The notes: generated by a model from the letters alone, not told the origin. Positions 11,733 through 24,544 are shown, numbered from the stretch's first letter. The stretch: 64,000 nucleotides of DNA from Vandiemenella viatica (GCA_031002005.1 JARYHS010008074.1:351812932-351876931), one strand, 5' to 3'. Made by a program: numbers and translations.

Positions 11733-12874
11733 ACAGTTTGGCGGTACAGCACCAATCAGACATCTGTATCCATTGTGAGATCAACCGAGCACCCGCTCAT
11801 CATCACGAGTAAGTTTCTTCCTCACAAGGTTTGCTGTATAAAGATGTTATTTTCAAAAATTTCATTCTTTCAGCACCTCAAAAATTTGAGCTACATAAAA
11901 TCTGTACAATACATATTTCTATAGTATTACGCTAAGTCTAACATCCAAGGAAACCAATTCCAGACTTTGTTTCTTTAGGAATTCTTTTCCAAAATTTTAT
12001 AAATTTCTCATTAACTATAAAATGTATGATTTATGTGATCATCGCCTCCACCAACTTCAATTTCTCCATCCATTTAGCGGACATATATTTCGCTTGGTGT
12101 TATTTAAGCGATAACCACTTTTATCAGTGTTCTCTCAATTTTAAAATCTTAGCGTTAGAGTAAACTCCATTTCAGTTTTATAATTATTATGATAACAGGA
12201 AGTTACCTTTACAATACAATATTTGCGGAGGACTACTTTATGTCCATTATTACAATGGTTTATGTTATTTTTTTACTCATTTTTCTCAGACACTCAGCCG
12301 AATATTCCACTAACTTCTTAGATCTTTCCGTCTGTAGAAAATATCAAACTGTGCGTTACACAGCATAAAGACATATATCAAACAAAGGTACATGATAGAC
12401 AAAGTTATATTTTAAAGAAAGGTTATTGACGTTAGCTGTACACAGCAATGCACTGGTAACTACTTACATAGTATTAATGAGTAGGAATACGCCATGAATC
12501 GTGGCCTGGATGTTGCATAGTTTTCCATCCTTCTGTTCGGGATCTGTGAATTAATACCTAAGAAAGAACATGAAAGTCTATCACTCCTAGAATATTTAAT
12601 CATTGAGTAAGTTTCACTGAAACTATTGAATCGGAATATTTGGCCTAGGAGTAATACACTACCGTCTAGAGTGAACACTTATATGTTCACCCAATAATTA
12701 GTTTCTTTGAATTATTAATTCAAATGATTTTGCATGGGAGTACCGCTGTAAAATGCCTTGCTGATGCTTCCTGATTTAATACGGGAAAAAGATATCTTTT
12801 CAAAAATATTAAAATAAACTTTTTCATACAATCAACAAATAAAATAATCCCACTATTCATTTGTTGCAGATACA
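11733..12874 (+). other. AMP-2 5'UTR exon, UTR intron and short UTR segment
   Basis: The leader exon is about 11733-11808 and ends before a consensus gtaagt donor. The intron is 11809-12869, with a ttcatttgttgcag acceptor. Only 5 UTR bases (12870-12874) precede the ATG. The layout mirrors AMP-1 and AMP-3. Confidence 0.6.
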
Positions 12875-14617
12875 ATGAAGACTGCAGTTATGTTTGCCGT
12901 AGTGTGTGCTGTGGCCATTGCCCTGCCGGCTAACGATGTAAGTGCCCACACTGTACTGTGTCCTACTACTATCGGTAGCCATCTGAGATAAAATAAAGGC
13001 AAACCTTACCAGATATCTCTCTCACACATCACGATTATTTCCTACCTCTGCTGACATCATCGCAACATTTTAAAAGATTAGCTACGAATTGAAAATTGAG
13101 ATACGCAACTGGGATGGGTGCACAATAATTAAATAAATTTGTTACAGAATGAAATGGAAGACATTTTCTTCTGGAAAAATAGAGAAAATTCGTGGGTATT
13201 ATAGGTATTGACTCATTCGGGAAGGTAGTATTAGATATTGATAGGAAGCGAATTACTAAAGGAATATGATGTCAGATCCATCTCAGTTTACTGTGGTAAA
13301 GAGTCCAACAATCTGAAATATTAAACGGATCATCCCAAAAGGTTCCGTATAATCTCCTTAACATGTATCCTGTAGGTGGTAGGACAGAAGGCTGGGACTT
13401 GATACACAAGCCAGGGCCTGACACATGTCTCCACGACTCTCCAGCACCACGCCACAGACGCTCTAATGTTATCGCTCAGTTACAAAGATATCTGTTGTAG
13501 GTACTTTATACTGCCATGAATTTTAAATTTAGAGCTTTAAAAGAAAATTATATTATCATGGAGCAAAGTAACCTCAAATAAAAAATGTTTGCTTCTTTTG
13601 CTCACAAGCTACAAAGTATATTAGACGTAAGTAGTTTTAGTATTTGTCGTTTAAATGTAGGATATATTCGATATTGGTTACAAATTTCAAGTTTCCAGGT
13701 AATACTGTTTTTTAAACGATCCGGTAACAGCAGTGGTCAAAAATTGATATATTTGTTACCACTTAGGTCTTCGTTTCTAGAGAAAAAAAGTATGTAAGAA
13801 TATCATAGTTCTTTAGTTGATGAGTTCTGCAAATCGCTGCTTGGACACAAAAAATCACTACAATTAATTTCTGTTTAGCTTCTCTAGAAAGTAATTTTAA
13901 ACATTTTGGAACACGAAATTCCGTTTTAGGATACTAAAATCCATATAATGAATGAATTTGAAGTCTGAAACATATTTCATTTACGAGTTAGAAGTATGTA
14001 ACATACGAACAGACAGCGGAGCGATAACAATAGGACTCTATTTCTCTTTACAAAGGTAACCCTTAATAAATGACATATTCAGAATTTCTTAAATCTAAAC
14101 TAAACATGTTTTGAGTGACGGTCACTTGACTATGAGAAAAGTTGGCCAACTCAAGAATTCACTTAAACCCTGAAATGTTAATTAAGCACCAGATTTTAAA
14201 CCAAACAATTACGATTGAGGTATAATCCCATTCAGTTATGAGAGATCTGTGTGTGAAACCTTCAGATTTCTGCCAATGACGACGATTATAGGAAAACGAA
14301 AATTTGCTGCTGAATACGTTAATATTGGTTTTGCTGCAATTGAAAATTTTTTAAACTAAACTTTCTCAGTCCTGTGCTGTAGTGTAGTATAACACTGTGT
14401 GCTGTTTCAGGAGAAGCGCGGAGGCGTGGACGTGGACGTGCACCGCGAGAAGGGCGTCGGGACGGTGGTGGACGCCAAGGCCAGCGGCGCCGTGTGGAAG
14501 AGCGGCGACGGCAACACCAGAGTGGACGCCGACGGCCAGTACCACAGAGTGCACCACGGACCAGGCAGGGGCAAGCCACAGTACTCAGGCGGCGTGCGCG
14601 TCTCCCACAGGTGGTGA
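12875..14617 (+). CDS. AMP-2: secreted glycine-rich antimicrobial peptide precursor, coleoptericin/diptericin-like (2 coding exons)
   Basis: Coding exons are 12875-12937 (21 aa) and 14411-14617 (68 aa plus stop). The intron is 1,473 bp, phase 0, with a gtaagt donor and a gctgtttcag acceptor, giving 89 aa. The first exon is a signal peptide with core AVMFAVVCAVAIA, followed by LPAND. The second exon begins EKR, a dibasic cleavage site, leaving a predicted mature peptide of about 65 residues that starts GGVDVDVH. It is rich in Gly, Val, Asp and His, and by my count slightly cationic, with no cysteine. The C-terminus HHGPGRGKPQYSGGVRVSHRW fits the GPGR.KP...GG...RW ending I recall for coleoptericins, and VWKSGDGN fits diptericin's VWTSDNGG. 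The mature exon is strikingly GC-rich against its AT-rich introns and is almost identical to that of AMP-3. The ATG is chosen because it opens the signal peptide right after a good splice acceptor. Confidence 0.9.
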
Positions 14618-14715
14618 ACCAGCTGACACCATGGACAATAGGTCACCTCCCTGTGGAGCGCCAGCATGTCTCATATGGCGAGAAGAACGTTCTATTCAGT
14701 CTCAGCACCGTTGTT

Positions 14716-15030
14716 GATAAAGTAATTTAAGACGCATTGTTCATTCTAAGTTAACACTGCTTTATGGGTTTTGTATTTCGCAAGTACTGCAGCAAAAGGC
14801 AACCTGCCAACACCTGTTTTTATTCCTGGCTGCCTGTTCTTAATTGGGTTCTCTTCAGTTTTTACATCACGACAGATAGTTCACTTTTGAACGGAACTGT
14901 TAGGTGGAAAACATATTATACGTCTTGAAGCCAAAATGCTAGTTACATCAAGATCACTTATTACTCTTCTTACTATTTGACCAAATTATCAATTTATTGT
15001 AAAATTTCTTGTGTTGGAAAACGAAATAAA
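14716..15030 (+). terminator. AMP-2 3' end candidates
   Basis: GATAAA at 14716-14721 sits where AMP-3 has AATAAA (surrounding gttgt.gataaa / gttgtcaataaa), so the homologous signal seems to have mutated to a weaker form. The first canonical AATAAA is at 15025-15030, about 410 bases past the stop. Confidence 0.45.
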
Positions 15031-15764
15031 TCACATTTGTTTGTAAATCTGGATTCTGTAATGTTTTGTCTTTATTTGTCATCCTCCAATGTTCTAACAT
15101 AGTACCTAAATCATATTTAGCAGGTGTTAATAAAATCTCTGACACTGTTCTCATTTAAAAGAATTAAAATTCTACTTGCGATACGCTACTTGATGCCCTC
15201 ATTTGACAATTATTTATTGCCATATTGCTTGCAACTAAATTCCGTATATGTACTTATACAATCTGTAATTGTGTATTGGAATAAGGAATGGTGTCTCTAT
15301 GAAGGTGTAACGCACTTTCCTCCTGATACCAATCAATGAATAATTTTTCCTGTAAATACAGGTTGTGAGATAACTAAGAACAACCATGATAAATGATCTT
15401 AGACTGCGTTGATCCATAATGTATGTTCCTTTTGGATATTAACAATTACCTCATAAATTCTGAACGTAGTAGCAAGATTAATCTTCCAAATGTCGTATCT
15501 TGTTCTATGCGTGGTTATTTAACAATTATAGCGAGTACTTTGACTTGGTGAGCTTTCCTTAGTGGACATTTACTGGCCGACACCTTGAGTCTCGATGCAG
15601 CACAACCAGATATTACCACATGTCGTTTTTGGGGATTAGCACCAAGTACCACTTATTGTGGCAGTGTGAAATACACTTGTACACAGAACAACTCTACCGC
15701 ACGTGTCGCCTTCAACTTAAAATAATGAAATAAATAATACACTCACCACTATTTGCATTTCAAA
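15031..15764. other. Intergenic DNA, nothing recognised
   Basis: No supported exon or repeat end beyond the AMP-2 3' region. Confidence 0.4.
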
Positions 15765-15945
15765 CAACGAGCGTGGTGGGTGAATGGTAACGCTCTGGCG
15801 CTACATTCTAGAGGATGTCGATTCGAATCCAGAATTCGGCTATCTATGATGTTCCGAAATCAGCCCAGGTGAATGCCCGAATTCCTTGTCAGAACTCCTT
15901 TCCATCCTCTAATTACTTCGACGGGAAAAGAAAACCTGATATGGA
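15765..15945 (+). mobile_element. tRNA-derived SINE
   Basis: A clear head: 'gcgtggtgggtgaatggtaa' (A box) and 'gattcgaatccag' (B box). The body follows with 'caggtgaatgcccgaattcc' and 'attacttcgacggg'. Confidence 0.75.
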
Positions 15946-16906
15946 AATAATTATGACGATGTCTGCGTTGGAATATTAGTAGCATTTACGATACAACATT
16001 TTCATTTGTCCTTTCTTCCAATATAACACAGAATTAAGGATATAAGTAATAGTCATTTACTAACGTTAAAACATTTCATCCCTGAGGTGACTAACAGTGC
16101 AGATTGTGAAAAATTCCTGCTTGCTAAACTTTCTCACACAATGTGATGAAGAATAGATGGATTTTACATTAACAGAAAAAAGTAGAAACAAGTACGCCAC
16201 TTATTCCAGATGGTGTATACGTCAGGTGGCATAACACTTATACCATTTACCAACTAATTCAAGAGAGAAGAAATGAAACTTCTGCCTTAATCATATAATT
16301 TATTTTATACCAACAGTGTTTCCGCAACAGTAAATGTACTATGTACTACCATGACATCATCAGCAGCTAAGAACATTTTGTAGCATGGATCGAACACTAA
16401 TTGATCATGCACAGTACATATTTGTTTTCCAAAGTAGTGCATAATGGTAGGTAATAGCCTCAGTACTTCAATCTGATCCTTAATTTCTCAAATACAGTTA
16501 CTACATTGAATTTCATACTTTCGCTGTTCTTGATTCTTCGACATACACCCTTCTTCATTCTTCCCTTGTAAAACACATGCCATTTGTGACCGTAGTACAC
16601 AGATTCTGAGACTAGTTAACACCTAATATCTATCGCATTCAATCCTCGCTCAATTTACATTTACCAAGTAAATAGGATAATATCCTAGGCGTTGATGAAT
16701 GTTAATTTGCTGATCTTTTAGAATAAAATACATAAATGCCTTAATTAAAACCATATTTAATAATTGGTAGCATTCCATTATCGGTTAAACATCAAATATT
16801 TTATTTTGTCCATGATGGATTGGTGAAAACCAATGACTGTGATATTAAATTTGGGTTGATAGTGAAAGCAGCAACCAGTCACAATTTGTTGTTATTATGT
16901 TTATTT

Positions 16907-16949
16907 AACCATTACCGGTTTCTAGCAAAATGCTCATCATCAGATGGTT
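16907..16949 (-). ncRNA. Minimal type-I hammerhead ribozyme motif
   Basis: Read on the minus strand: helix I AACCAT, core CTGATGA, helix II TGAGCA-TTT-TGCTA, core GAAA, a palindromic helix III ACCGGT, the cleavage triplet GTA, then helix I ATGGTT. All invariant core bases are present in the right order and helix I is a perfect 6-bp match. The tiny palindromic helix III is typical of the minimal hammerheads described in Penelope-like elements, which work best as dimers. Activity is not shown. Confidence 0.7.
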
Positions 16950-17958
16950 TGCATTTTTAATGTGTTTAAGTATGCAGATTCAAGATGCGTGTGTCCGTCC
17001 TATAACAATAGAAAAGTAGCATTTATTGAATGAGAGTAACATAATTTTGGTTTGATGGAGGTTAATCTGAATTACATTACTTACGTTAGATATCTGAATT
17101 TTTATTAAAACGAACTCTTGTTAGTGACGAAAGGATTGATGCGTTTCGTGGAGGCTCGTTATTAAACAAACACACGGTAATAACACTGATGATAACAGTA
17201 CTATTATGATACTCTGAATAGAACTTATGAGCACGCGGCGATATCTACAACTTCCAAACGTTTTTTAAATCTGTCCACAGCAATCAGTCAAAAACTTCGT
17301 CATAAATCTATGATTTATTTGGTATTTCATCGAAATCGAAACGATACATGGTGACTATTATGCTTCAAGGTTGTTACATAAACTAATGCCTGTTATATGG
17401 AACAGGTCATTCTGATAGTACGTCGTTATCGAAGAGCCATGCGACAACATTTAATTTAATGACAAAATCAGCCACTTTTGATTCGCCGTGTATTCTACCT
17501 TTGTCGTGGTATATCGTGACCAGTGCATACTACCAGATAAGCGAGATTTCAGTTCAAAGTCTAGTAGAAACACTGGTTAGACAGGAATTCCAGTCAGACA
17601 AGTCACCAAGGACCCACCAGATCCATCATCCGTGTGGCTGAAGTCAGTTTACAATAATCCTAATTACAGACTGCAGTGAAATTTATAATTTGTCAGTTTG
17701 TCGCATTTGGGCCACGTGTTACCTAATCAGATGCATAACAGTGCTAAGAAAACATTTTGTGTACACAGTGGTATAAGCACATGCCAAGGTCGCACTTGCA
17801 GACTCGGCTGCTAAAGTGCGTGACGCAGCACTTTTCTCGTTACACAACTGCTGGGGTCAGAGTCCTGGCTGTATACACCGAGCTGCAGGAAGGAATAACA
17901 GCGGCGGTTTCACGGCTGTCTGTGTACAACCCGTCTTCCCTGATGCGCTGCAGCTGGT

Positions 17959-18023
17959 GGAAGTCCCCAGGAAAACCTCAGGATAGGGTCATCACAGGCA
18001 TTACTTCTATTCAGTTTATATAC
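17959..18023. promoter_or_regulatory. Possible orphan promoter: kappaB-type site plus TATA-like box
   Basis: GGGGACTTCC (minus strand, 17968-17959) is a textbook kappaB sequence. It lies about 48 bases before tttatata (18016-18023) in a locally GC-richer block (about 17760-18010). No initiator or downstream coding exon was found, so this is weak. Confidence 0.25.
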
Positions 18024-18319
18024 CACACGGCTCGACGTCTAATTGAACACTTAACCAAAAGCCTACAATATGCTAACAACCTACGCATCTACTTCAGTTC
18101 ACCATAAACAGTGTCCGGCAGAGATCTATTAGCAAAACAACAAAACTGTGCTTTAAACGTCAGCTTCTATCCAAAACAAGCGAATTAGGTTTCCCTAAAG
18201 TTACAATTTCAGTTAAAACAGCAGCCAAATAGTTGTGTTTTTTATGTATTAATGGCTTTTTAATCACTGTAAATCACAGTCTACAGAAATTTAGATTCAC
18301 CATCATATATATTATTTCC

Positions 18320-18790
18320 ATAAGGTGTTTTTTGTCACAAGCCATTATCTCCATTCATACCTAACCGAAATCAATGAATGAGGTGTCATTTTAAAGCTTA
18401 TGGTCTCCACCTCTGTCACATCACATTTTAAGACAAGATTTTTTTCAGAATTCGACCCTTAAAGGGCAAAAATGTCAATATTTCTAAAATACTGTTTTTT
18501 TGTGTTACGAGTCATTTATCTCCCTGAATACCTATCTGAAATCGTTTAATGAAGTATCATTTTAAAGATTAAGATTTGCGCTCTAATAACATCATATATT
18601 AAGACAGGAATTTTTCGAAATTCAACCCTTAAAGGGCAAAACTATAAATATTTCTGCAACGCGTTTTTATGTCACGAGCCATTTATCTCTCTTCATCTTG
18701 CCGATATAGATAAATGACGTACGATATTAAAGAGTAAGGTTTACGCCGTGTTAACATTAAATTATAAGAAATTAATTTTTCGTAATTCAA
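18320..18790. repeat. Tandem array of ~168-bp units, left part
   Basis: About three units, each with 'cccttaaagggcaaaa', 'cgagccatttatctcc' and 'gataaatgaggtatcat'. Successive 'cccttaaaggg' boxes are about 170 bases apart (18456, 18626). The array is interrupted at 18790 by the LINE and resumes at 22540. Confidence 0.9.
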
Positions 18791-21700
18791 GGGTTTGGGA
18801 GAGACTAAACTAGCCTTTTCCAACCAAATGCTCAGGGAGGAGTCATCAGAATGGATAGAAACATTCTACGAGTCGGAGCGTGGAATGTTAGAAGTCTGAA
18901 TAGGGCAGGTAGGTTAGAAAACTTAAAAAGGGGGATGGAACAACTTAAGTTAGATGTTGTTGGTATTAGTGAGATTAAGTGGAAGGAAGCACAGGATTTC
19001 TGGTCTGGTGAACACAGACCCGTCCCAACCACATTAGTACAAGTGTATGTGCCAACGTCACAGGAAGATGACGAATAAATAGAAAAAATATACTCTGAAA
19101 TTAAAGAATTAATACAATATGGGAAAGGGGAGGAAAAACTAATAATCATGGGTGATTGGAATGCAATACTGGGAGAAGGAAAAGAGAGGAATACTGTAGG
19201 AAATTTTGGTCTAGGAGAAAGAAATGAGCGAAGAAGCAGGTTGCTAGAATTTTGGGAAAGATATAAGCTAGTTGTGGCAAACACATTGTTTAAGAACCAT
19301 GCAAGAAGAATATACACCTGGAAACGTCCTGGGGATACAGGCAGATATCAGCTAGATTATATCATGGTCAAATAGAGATTCAGGAATCAAGTTCTAGACT
19401 GTAAAGCGTTCCCAGGAGCAGACATAGACTCTGACCATAATTTGGTAGTAATGAATTGCAGGCTGAAATTTAAGCGAATAACGAAGCAGTATAAGCAGAA
19501 CAGACTGGAAGTGAATAAACTCAAACAATCTAGTACGAGAGAAAAATTTGCAGAAATGGTAGACTTAGGTCTAAGAAGTAACTGTGAAAGGAGCTCAACC
19601 GAGGACGAATGGAATGCGTTAAAGACCGAAATAATGAAAGCTGGTAAAGAAAAATTAGGCTTTAGGGAACAAGCTGCCCGAAAACGTTGGAGCAAAGAAG
19701 AAATTTTGGATCTGATGGATCAAAGAGGAAGAGGTACAAAAATGCTCAGGATGAAGCAGGAAGAGAGCAGTACAGGCAATTTAGAAATCAAATAAATAGG
19801 AAATGCAAAATAGAAAAAAAAAATGGCTACGAGAAAAGTGTGAAGAAGTAGAAAAGGAAATGGTCGTAGGAAAAGTAGATGTTGCATATAGCAAGATCAA
19901 ACAGAATTTTGGAGAAATGAAGAAAATAGGTATGAACATTAAAGCTGCCAATGGGAAACCTCTTTTAAGCTCAGAAGAAAGAGCTAACCGATGGTAGGAA
20001 TACATTGAGAAACTGTGTGTTGGGGACGACTTGAACAATAATGTCATGGAAAAGGAATGCGATATCGACATTAATGACTTAGGAGATCCTGTTTTGAGGA
20101 CAGAATTTAATAAAGCTCTGAATGACTTGAAGCAAATAAGGCAGTTGGAATTGATGAGATCCGTGCAGAATTTCTTAAATCGCTAGGAGAAGAAGGAATC
20201 AAAAGATTATTCAAGCTGATATAAAAAAGTTATGAAACAGGAGAAATATCATCTTCAAACTTACAAAGAAACACAAGCCGACAAATATGAGAATTATGGC
20301 ACCATTAGTCTAACATCACATGTTTCAAAATTACTGACCAGAATAATATACAGAAGGATGGAAAGGGTAGTAGAAGAGATAGTAGGTGATGATCAGTTTG
20401 GATTTAGAGAAAACGCGGTACAAGGGAAGCAATTCTGTCTTTAATACTTGAAGGGCGAATCAAGAAAAACAAAGATACTTTTATGGAATTTGTTGATTTA
20501 GAAAAAGCTTTTGATAATGTTAGGTGGACAAGATGTTCAAAATTTTAAAGATGTCAGTCTAAAGTATCGAGATAGAACAATACTTTATAAACTATATAAG
20601 AATCAAGTGGCTATAATAAAAGTAGAGAATCACGAGAGACATTCATCAGTTAAAAAGGGTGTGAGACAAGGCTGTAGTCTATCACCGTTAATATTCAACT
20701 TGTATGTAGAAAAAGCAATGAAGAAAGTCAAAGAAAAATTTCCGTGTGGCATAGGTTTTCAGGGAGAAAAAATCAGTATGCTACGATTTGCTGATGACAT
20801 TGTCTTGTTAACAGAGAAGGCTGAGGATATTGAGAAGTTACTGGATGGCATGAACAAAATACTGAAGGATGATTTTGGACTGAATATAAATCAAAGCAAG
20901 ACAAAGTGATGAAATATAGCAGAAATGATTCCAATACTAGTAGATCTTATAAATAAAAATCAATGTTAGTTTGTGGGTTTGTTCGTCTTCTATGCATTCC
21001 TATACCATTTATCAGATTGCAATGAAACTTTGTAGAGTTTTCGAGTGAGCGTCTGCGAAGGTTCCTGTGAAATTTTTTTTTCCATAAAGTCACCCCCTAT
21101 TCCCCATAACACCCCATAATTTAGGCAAAACCACATTTTTTATCCGATTTAGATAGGAATTTGTACACTTATACTTTAAAACAAACATAAAAATACTGCC
21201 TACATACGGTTTCCGAATTAATCCCCTCGCTCCCTTTCCACCCCCATAATTTTTTCACCCCATAATTTAGGCAAACCACATTTTTTATCCGATTTAGATA
21301 AGAATTAGTACACTTATACTTTAAAACAAACAGAAAAATACTGCCTACGTATGGTTTCCGAATATCCATCCCCTCTCCCCCTTTCCAACCCCATTACGTT
21401 TTCACCCCATAATTTAGGCAAACCACATATTTTATCCGATTTAGATAAGAATTTGTACACTTATACTTTAAAAAAGAGAGAGAAATACTGTACACATTAA
21501 TTTCACAAAAACCCAATCCCTCTCCTCTCTTTCCACAACCTTAATTACCCCCTCTTCCCCATAACACCCCATAATTTAAACAAACTAGCAAACCGTTCGT
21601 CCGATTACGGTGAAGCTTTGGTGAGTTGTCGACGGGATGACAGAGAAGGTTCCTGTCAACAAAAATTTAAAAACCCACCCCTCCTCCCCATAATTTAGAC

Positions 21701-22539
21701 AAAACCACATATTTCAATGGGAATTTGCACACTTATACTTTGAAACAAACAGAAAAATACTGCCTGCATATGTTTTCCAAAGCGCATCCCCTCTCACCCT
21801 TTCCAACTAAAAATGAATGAAACAGCAGTTTAAAATTTATATGTAAATATTTTTTCATTTAATCTATGTGCCTACTCAAGTCCAGCAATAGTGAAGCATT
21901 GCCGGGTAAGCTAGTTAAATATAAAAATAGGATCTGATGCAACAGGAGAAGTAAGTGAATTCTGTTACTTGGGAAGCAAAATTACAACTGATGGCCGAAG
22001 CAGGAATGATTTTAAAAGCTGAATAGCACTAGCATAAAGAGCCTTCATGAAAAAGAAAACCTTTTAGTTTCAAATATTGATATAGGAATTAGAAATAACT
22101 TTTTAAAACTCTATGTATGGACCACAGCACTTTACGGTAGTGAAACATGGACTTCAGGAATACTGGAAAGAAAGAAAATTGAAGCATTTGAAATGTGGTG
22201 CTACAGAAGAATGCTGAAAATTAGGTGGGCAGACAAAGTAAGAAATGAACGAGTTTTGGAGATGATGGGTGAGAAAAGAAGTTTATGGAAGAAGCTTACA
22301 GAAAGAAGAGATAGGCTGGTAGGTCATATTTTGAGACATGCTGGATTGGTTAGTTTGTTAGAGGAGGGAACAGTCGAAAGTAAGAACTGTAGAGGAAGAC
22401 GGAGATTAGAATAAATGAAGCAGATAATTGAGGACGTGGGTTGTAAGTGGTATGTAGAAATGAAGAGGTTAGCACAGAATAGGAAGGGATGGAGGATTGC
22501 ATCAAACCAGTCGAAAGACTGACAACAGCAAAAAAAAAA
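18791..22539 (+). mobile_element. APE-type LINE (RTE-like), decayed, split by a Helitron
   Basis: Codes for an apurinic-type endonuclease followed by reverse transcriptase; it would copy its own RNA at a nick. Endonuclease traces run from 18851 (GAWNVRSLN, later GDWNA and SDHNLVV). Fingers/palm traces include FGFRENA, then QGCSLSPLIFNLY and the catalytic FADDIVLL near 20790. The C-terminal part near 22150-22500 reads ETWTSG.LERKKIEAFEMW. The frame is broken by in-frame stops (19076, 19373, 22412) and several shifts, so it is dead. It ends in a 10-base A tail (22530-22539). It lies inside a satellite unit flanked by 'tcaa' on both sides. The RTE label is from overall resemblance. Confidence 0.9.
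20945..21914 (+). mobile_element. Non-autonomous Helitron (970 bp) inside the LINE
   Basis: Starts TCTTATAAATAAAAATCAAT and ends GGGTAAGCTAG. It sits exactly between A (20944) and T (21915), the Helitron target. Removing it restores the LINE reading frame (S-N-T-S-R-L-N-I-K). The interior holds about three to four copies of a ~145-bp tandem unit ('ccccataatttaggcaaa...') and no protein. Confidence 0.85.
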
Positions 22540-23930
22540 TCAACCCTTAAAATGGGAAAAATGTCAATAGTTTTAAAATGCTTTTTTTTGTTCTCGAGCC
22601 ATTTATCTCCCTGGATATTTAACCGAAATCGATAAATGAAGTTGGATTATGAATAGTAATGTCTCGGCTTTGGTGACATTATATATTAAGGAAGATTTTT
22701 TTTGTTGGAATTCAACCCTCAAAAGGAAAAAGTATCTTTGGTTCTACAGTGCATTTTTGTGTCACGAGCTATTTATCTCCATTCATACCTAACCGATATA
22801 GATAAATGAGTTATCATATTAAAGAGTAGGGTCTCCGCCGTGGTAAAATTAAAATATAAGACATTAAATTTTCGTAATTCGACCCTTAAAAGGCAAAAAT
22901 GTCAATATTTCTAAAAAGCGTTTTTTGTGTCTCGAGCTTTGTGTCTTCTTGGATATAACCGAAATCGATAAATGAAGTAGGGTTATTAGGATTAGTGTGT
23001 CAGCTTTAGTGACATCATATATGAAGAAAGATTTTTTTTGTAATTGAACCTTTAAAGGGAAAAAGTATCAATGTTTCATCAACGATTTTTGGTGTCACGA
23101 GTCGTTTATCTCCCCTCATATCTAACCAATATAGATAAATGAGGTATCATATAAAAGAGTGAGATCTCCGCCGTAGTAACATTATTTTCTAAGAAATTAT
23201 TTTTTTCGTAATTCGACCCTTAAAGGGCAAAAATATCATTATTTCTAAAATGCGTTTTTGTGTCTCGAGTCATTTATCTCCCTTTATACTTGTAATTAAA
23301 CAAAATTGATAAACGGGGTATCATTTTAAAGACTGAGGTGTTCGTATGATCTTCGTTTGGTTACATAATATTTTAAGAAAGGAATTTTTCAAAATTTGAC
23401 CCTTAAAGAGCAAAAGTATTAATATTTCTACAACGCTTTTTTCTGTCACGAGCCATTTATCTCCATTGATATCTAACCGAAATCGATAAACGGGGTATCG
23501 TTCAAAATATTATAGTATCCGCTTTGGACAGATCATATTTTAAGAAAGAACTTTCTTTAAATTCAACCCTTAAGGGACAAAAATATCATCATTTCTAAAA
23601 AAAAAAAAAAATTACTTCGGTTGATGCCTAACCGAAATCGGTAAATGAGGTATCATTTTATAGGCCAAGGTGTCCGCTTTGGTCACACCATATTTTATAA
23701 AAGGAATTTTTTGGAATTTTGCCCTTAAAGAGCAGAAATATCAATATTATTTCTACAAACATGTTTCTTTTTTTACGAGCCATTTAACTCCTTCGATACC
23801 TAATCGAAATCGATAAATGACATAACGTGTTAGAGATTAAGGTTTCCAGTTAGGTAAAATTATAAATTAAGAACGATTTTTTTTGGAATTTGATGCTTAA
23901 AATGGTCACGTGTATCAAACAGTTTAAAGC
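22540..23930. repeat. Tandem array of ~168-bp units, right part
   Basis: About eight units. Successive 'cccttaaaggg' boxes lie near 22543, 22716, 22883, 23050, 23217, 23400, 23567, 23722 and 23894. Units are diverged by indels and substitutions. Confidence 0.9.
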
Positions 23931-24544
23931 CTAGTCCTCAGATTACAGCAGCAGTATCGCTGAGATCTCAATAAACTGTTTTTTTTTATACAATAAGTGG
24001 CTTTTCTGATATTTTTTTCTGTTGCGGAAACATTTTTTATTTGCTATACAATTCCAGTGTAAATATTTTATTCGCACAGCAGCACATATCACAGAGATGT
24101 TGATATGCTGTGTGCATTTTGTTCAGGTTGGTTATATTCTGTTGAGGTTAGTGACAGTTTGTAGTACATACAGAGTATTTTAAATTTTCCTAACTGTTTC
24201 GTAATATGTTTCGAAGATTGCCTATTACACTAAACAAATAAATATTTGCTACAAAGTGCGGTTATACTTTTAATTATATTACAAGCGTTCAACTTCACTA
24301 TTCAATGTATTTTATTAGCAAAATTTTCGCACGGGCCGTCCAATAAAGCATAATTGTGGATTGTGTCGCTAAATGCGATTCGACATTTTATGCTAGCTGG
24401 ATTTCACCGTAGATAATTATACTAACAGTCAACCTTTTTTAACGCATTTGACTGTTTTTCCACAGAGCCGATATTAGTGTGATGTTATCCAGCGGATATG
24501 ATTGAATTCCTACAGCACACTGATTCAGCCAAGCTCAGTCTCTT

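Noticed and set aside
14319..14730. Several overlapping open frames on both strands of the AMP-2 mature exon (and the same at 37439-37781 and 1422-1837)
   Set aside because: They are shadows of the GC-rich AMP exons; only the frame with splice-phase agreement, signal peptide and family motifs is kept.
17757..18107. 116-residue open frame
   Set aside because: No recognisable motif or splice context; the GC-richer block may instead be regulatory, and even that is weak.
18832..20071. Long minus-strand open frames opposite the LINE
   Set aside because: Ser/Phe/Leu-rich antisense of Lys/Glu-rich LINE coding sequence.
18320..23930. CRISPR-like regular repeat
   Set aside because: Units are about 168 bp, contiguous and without spacers, in a eukaryotic genome.
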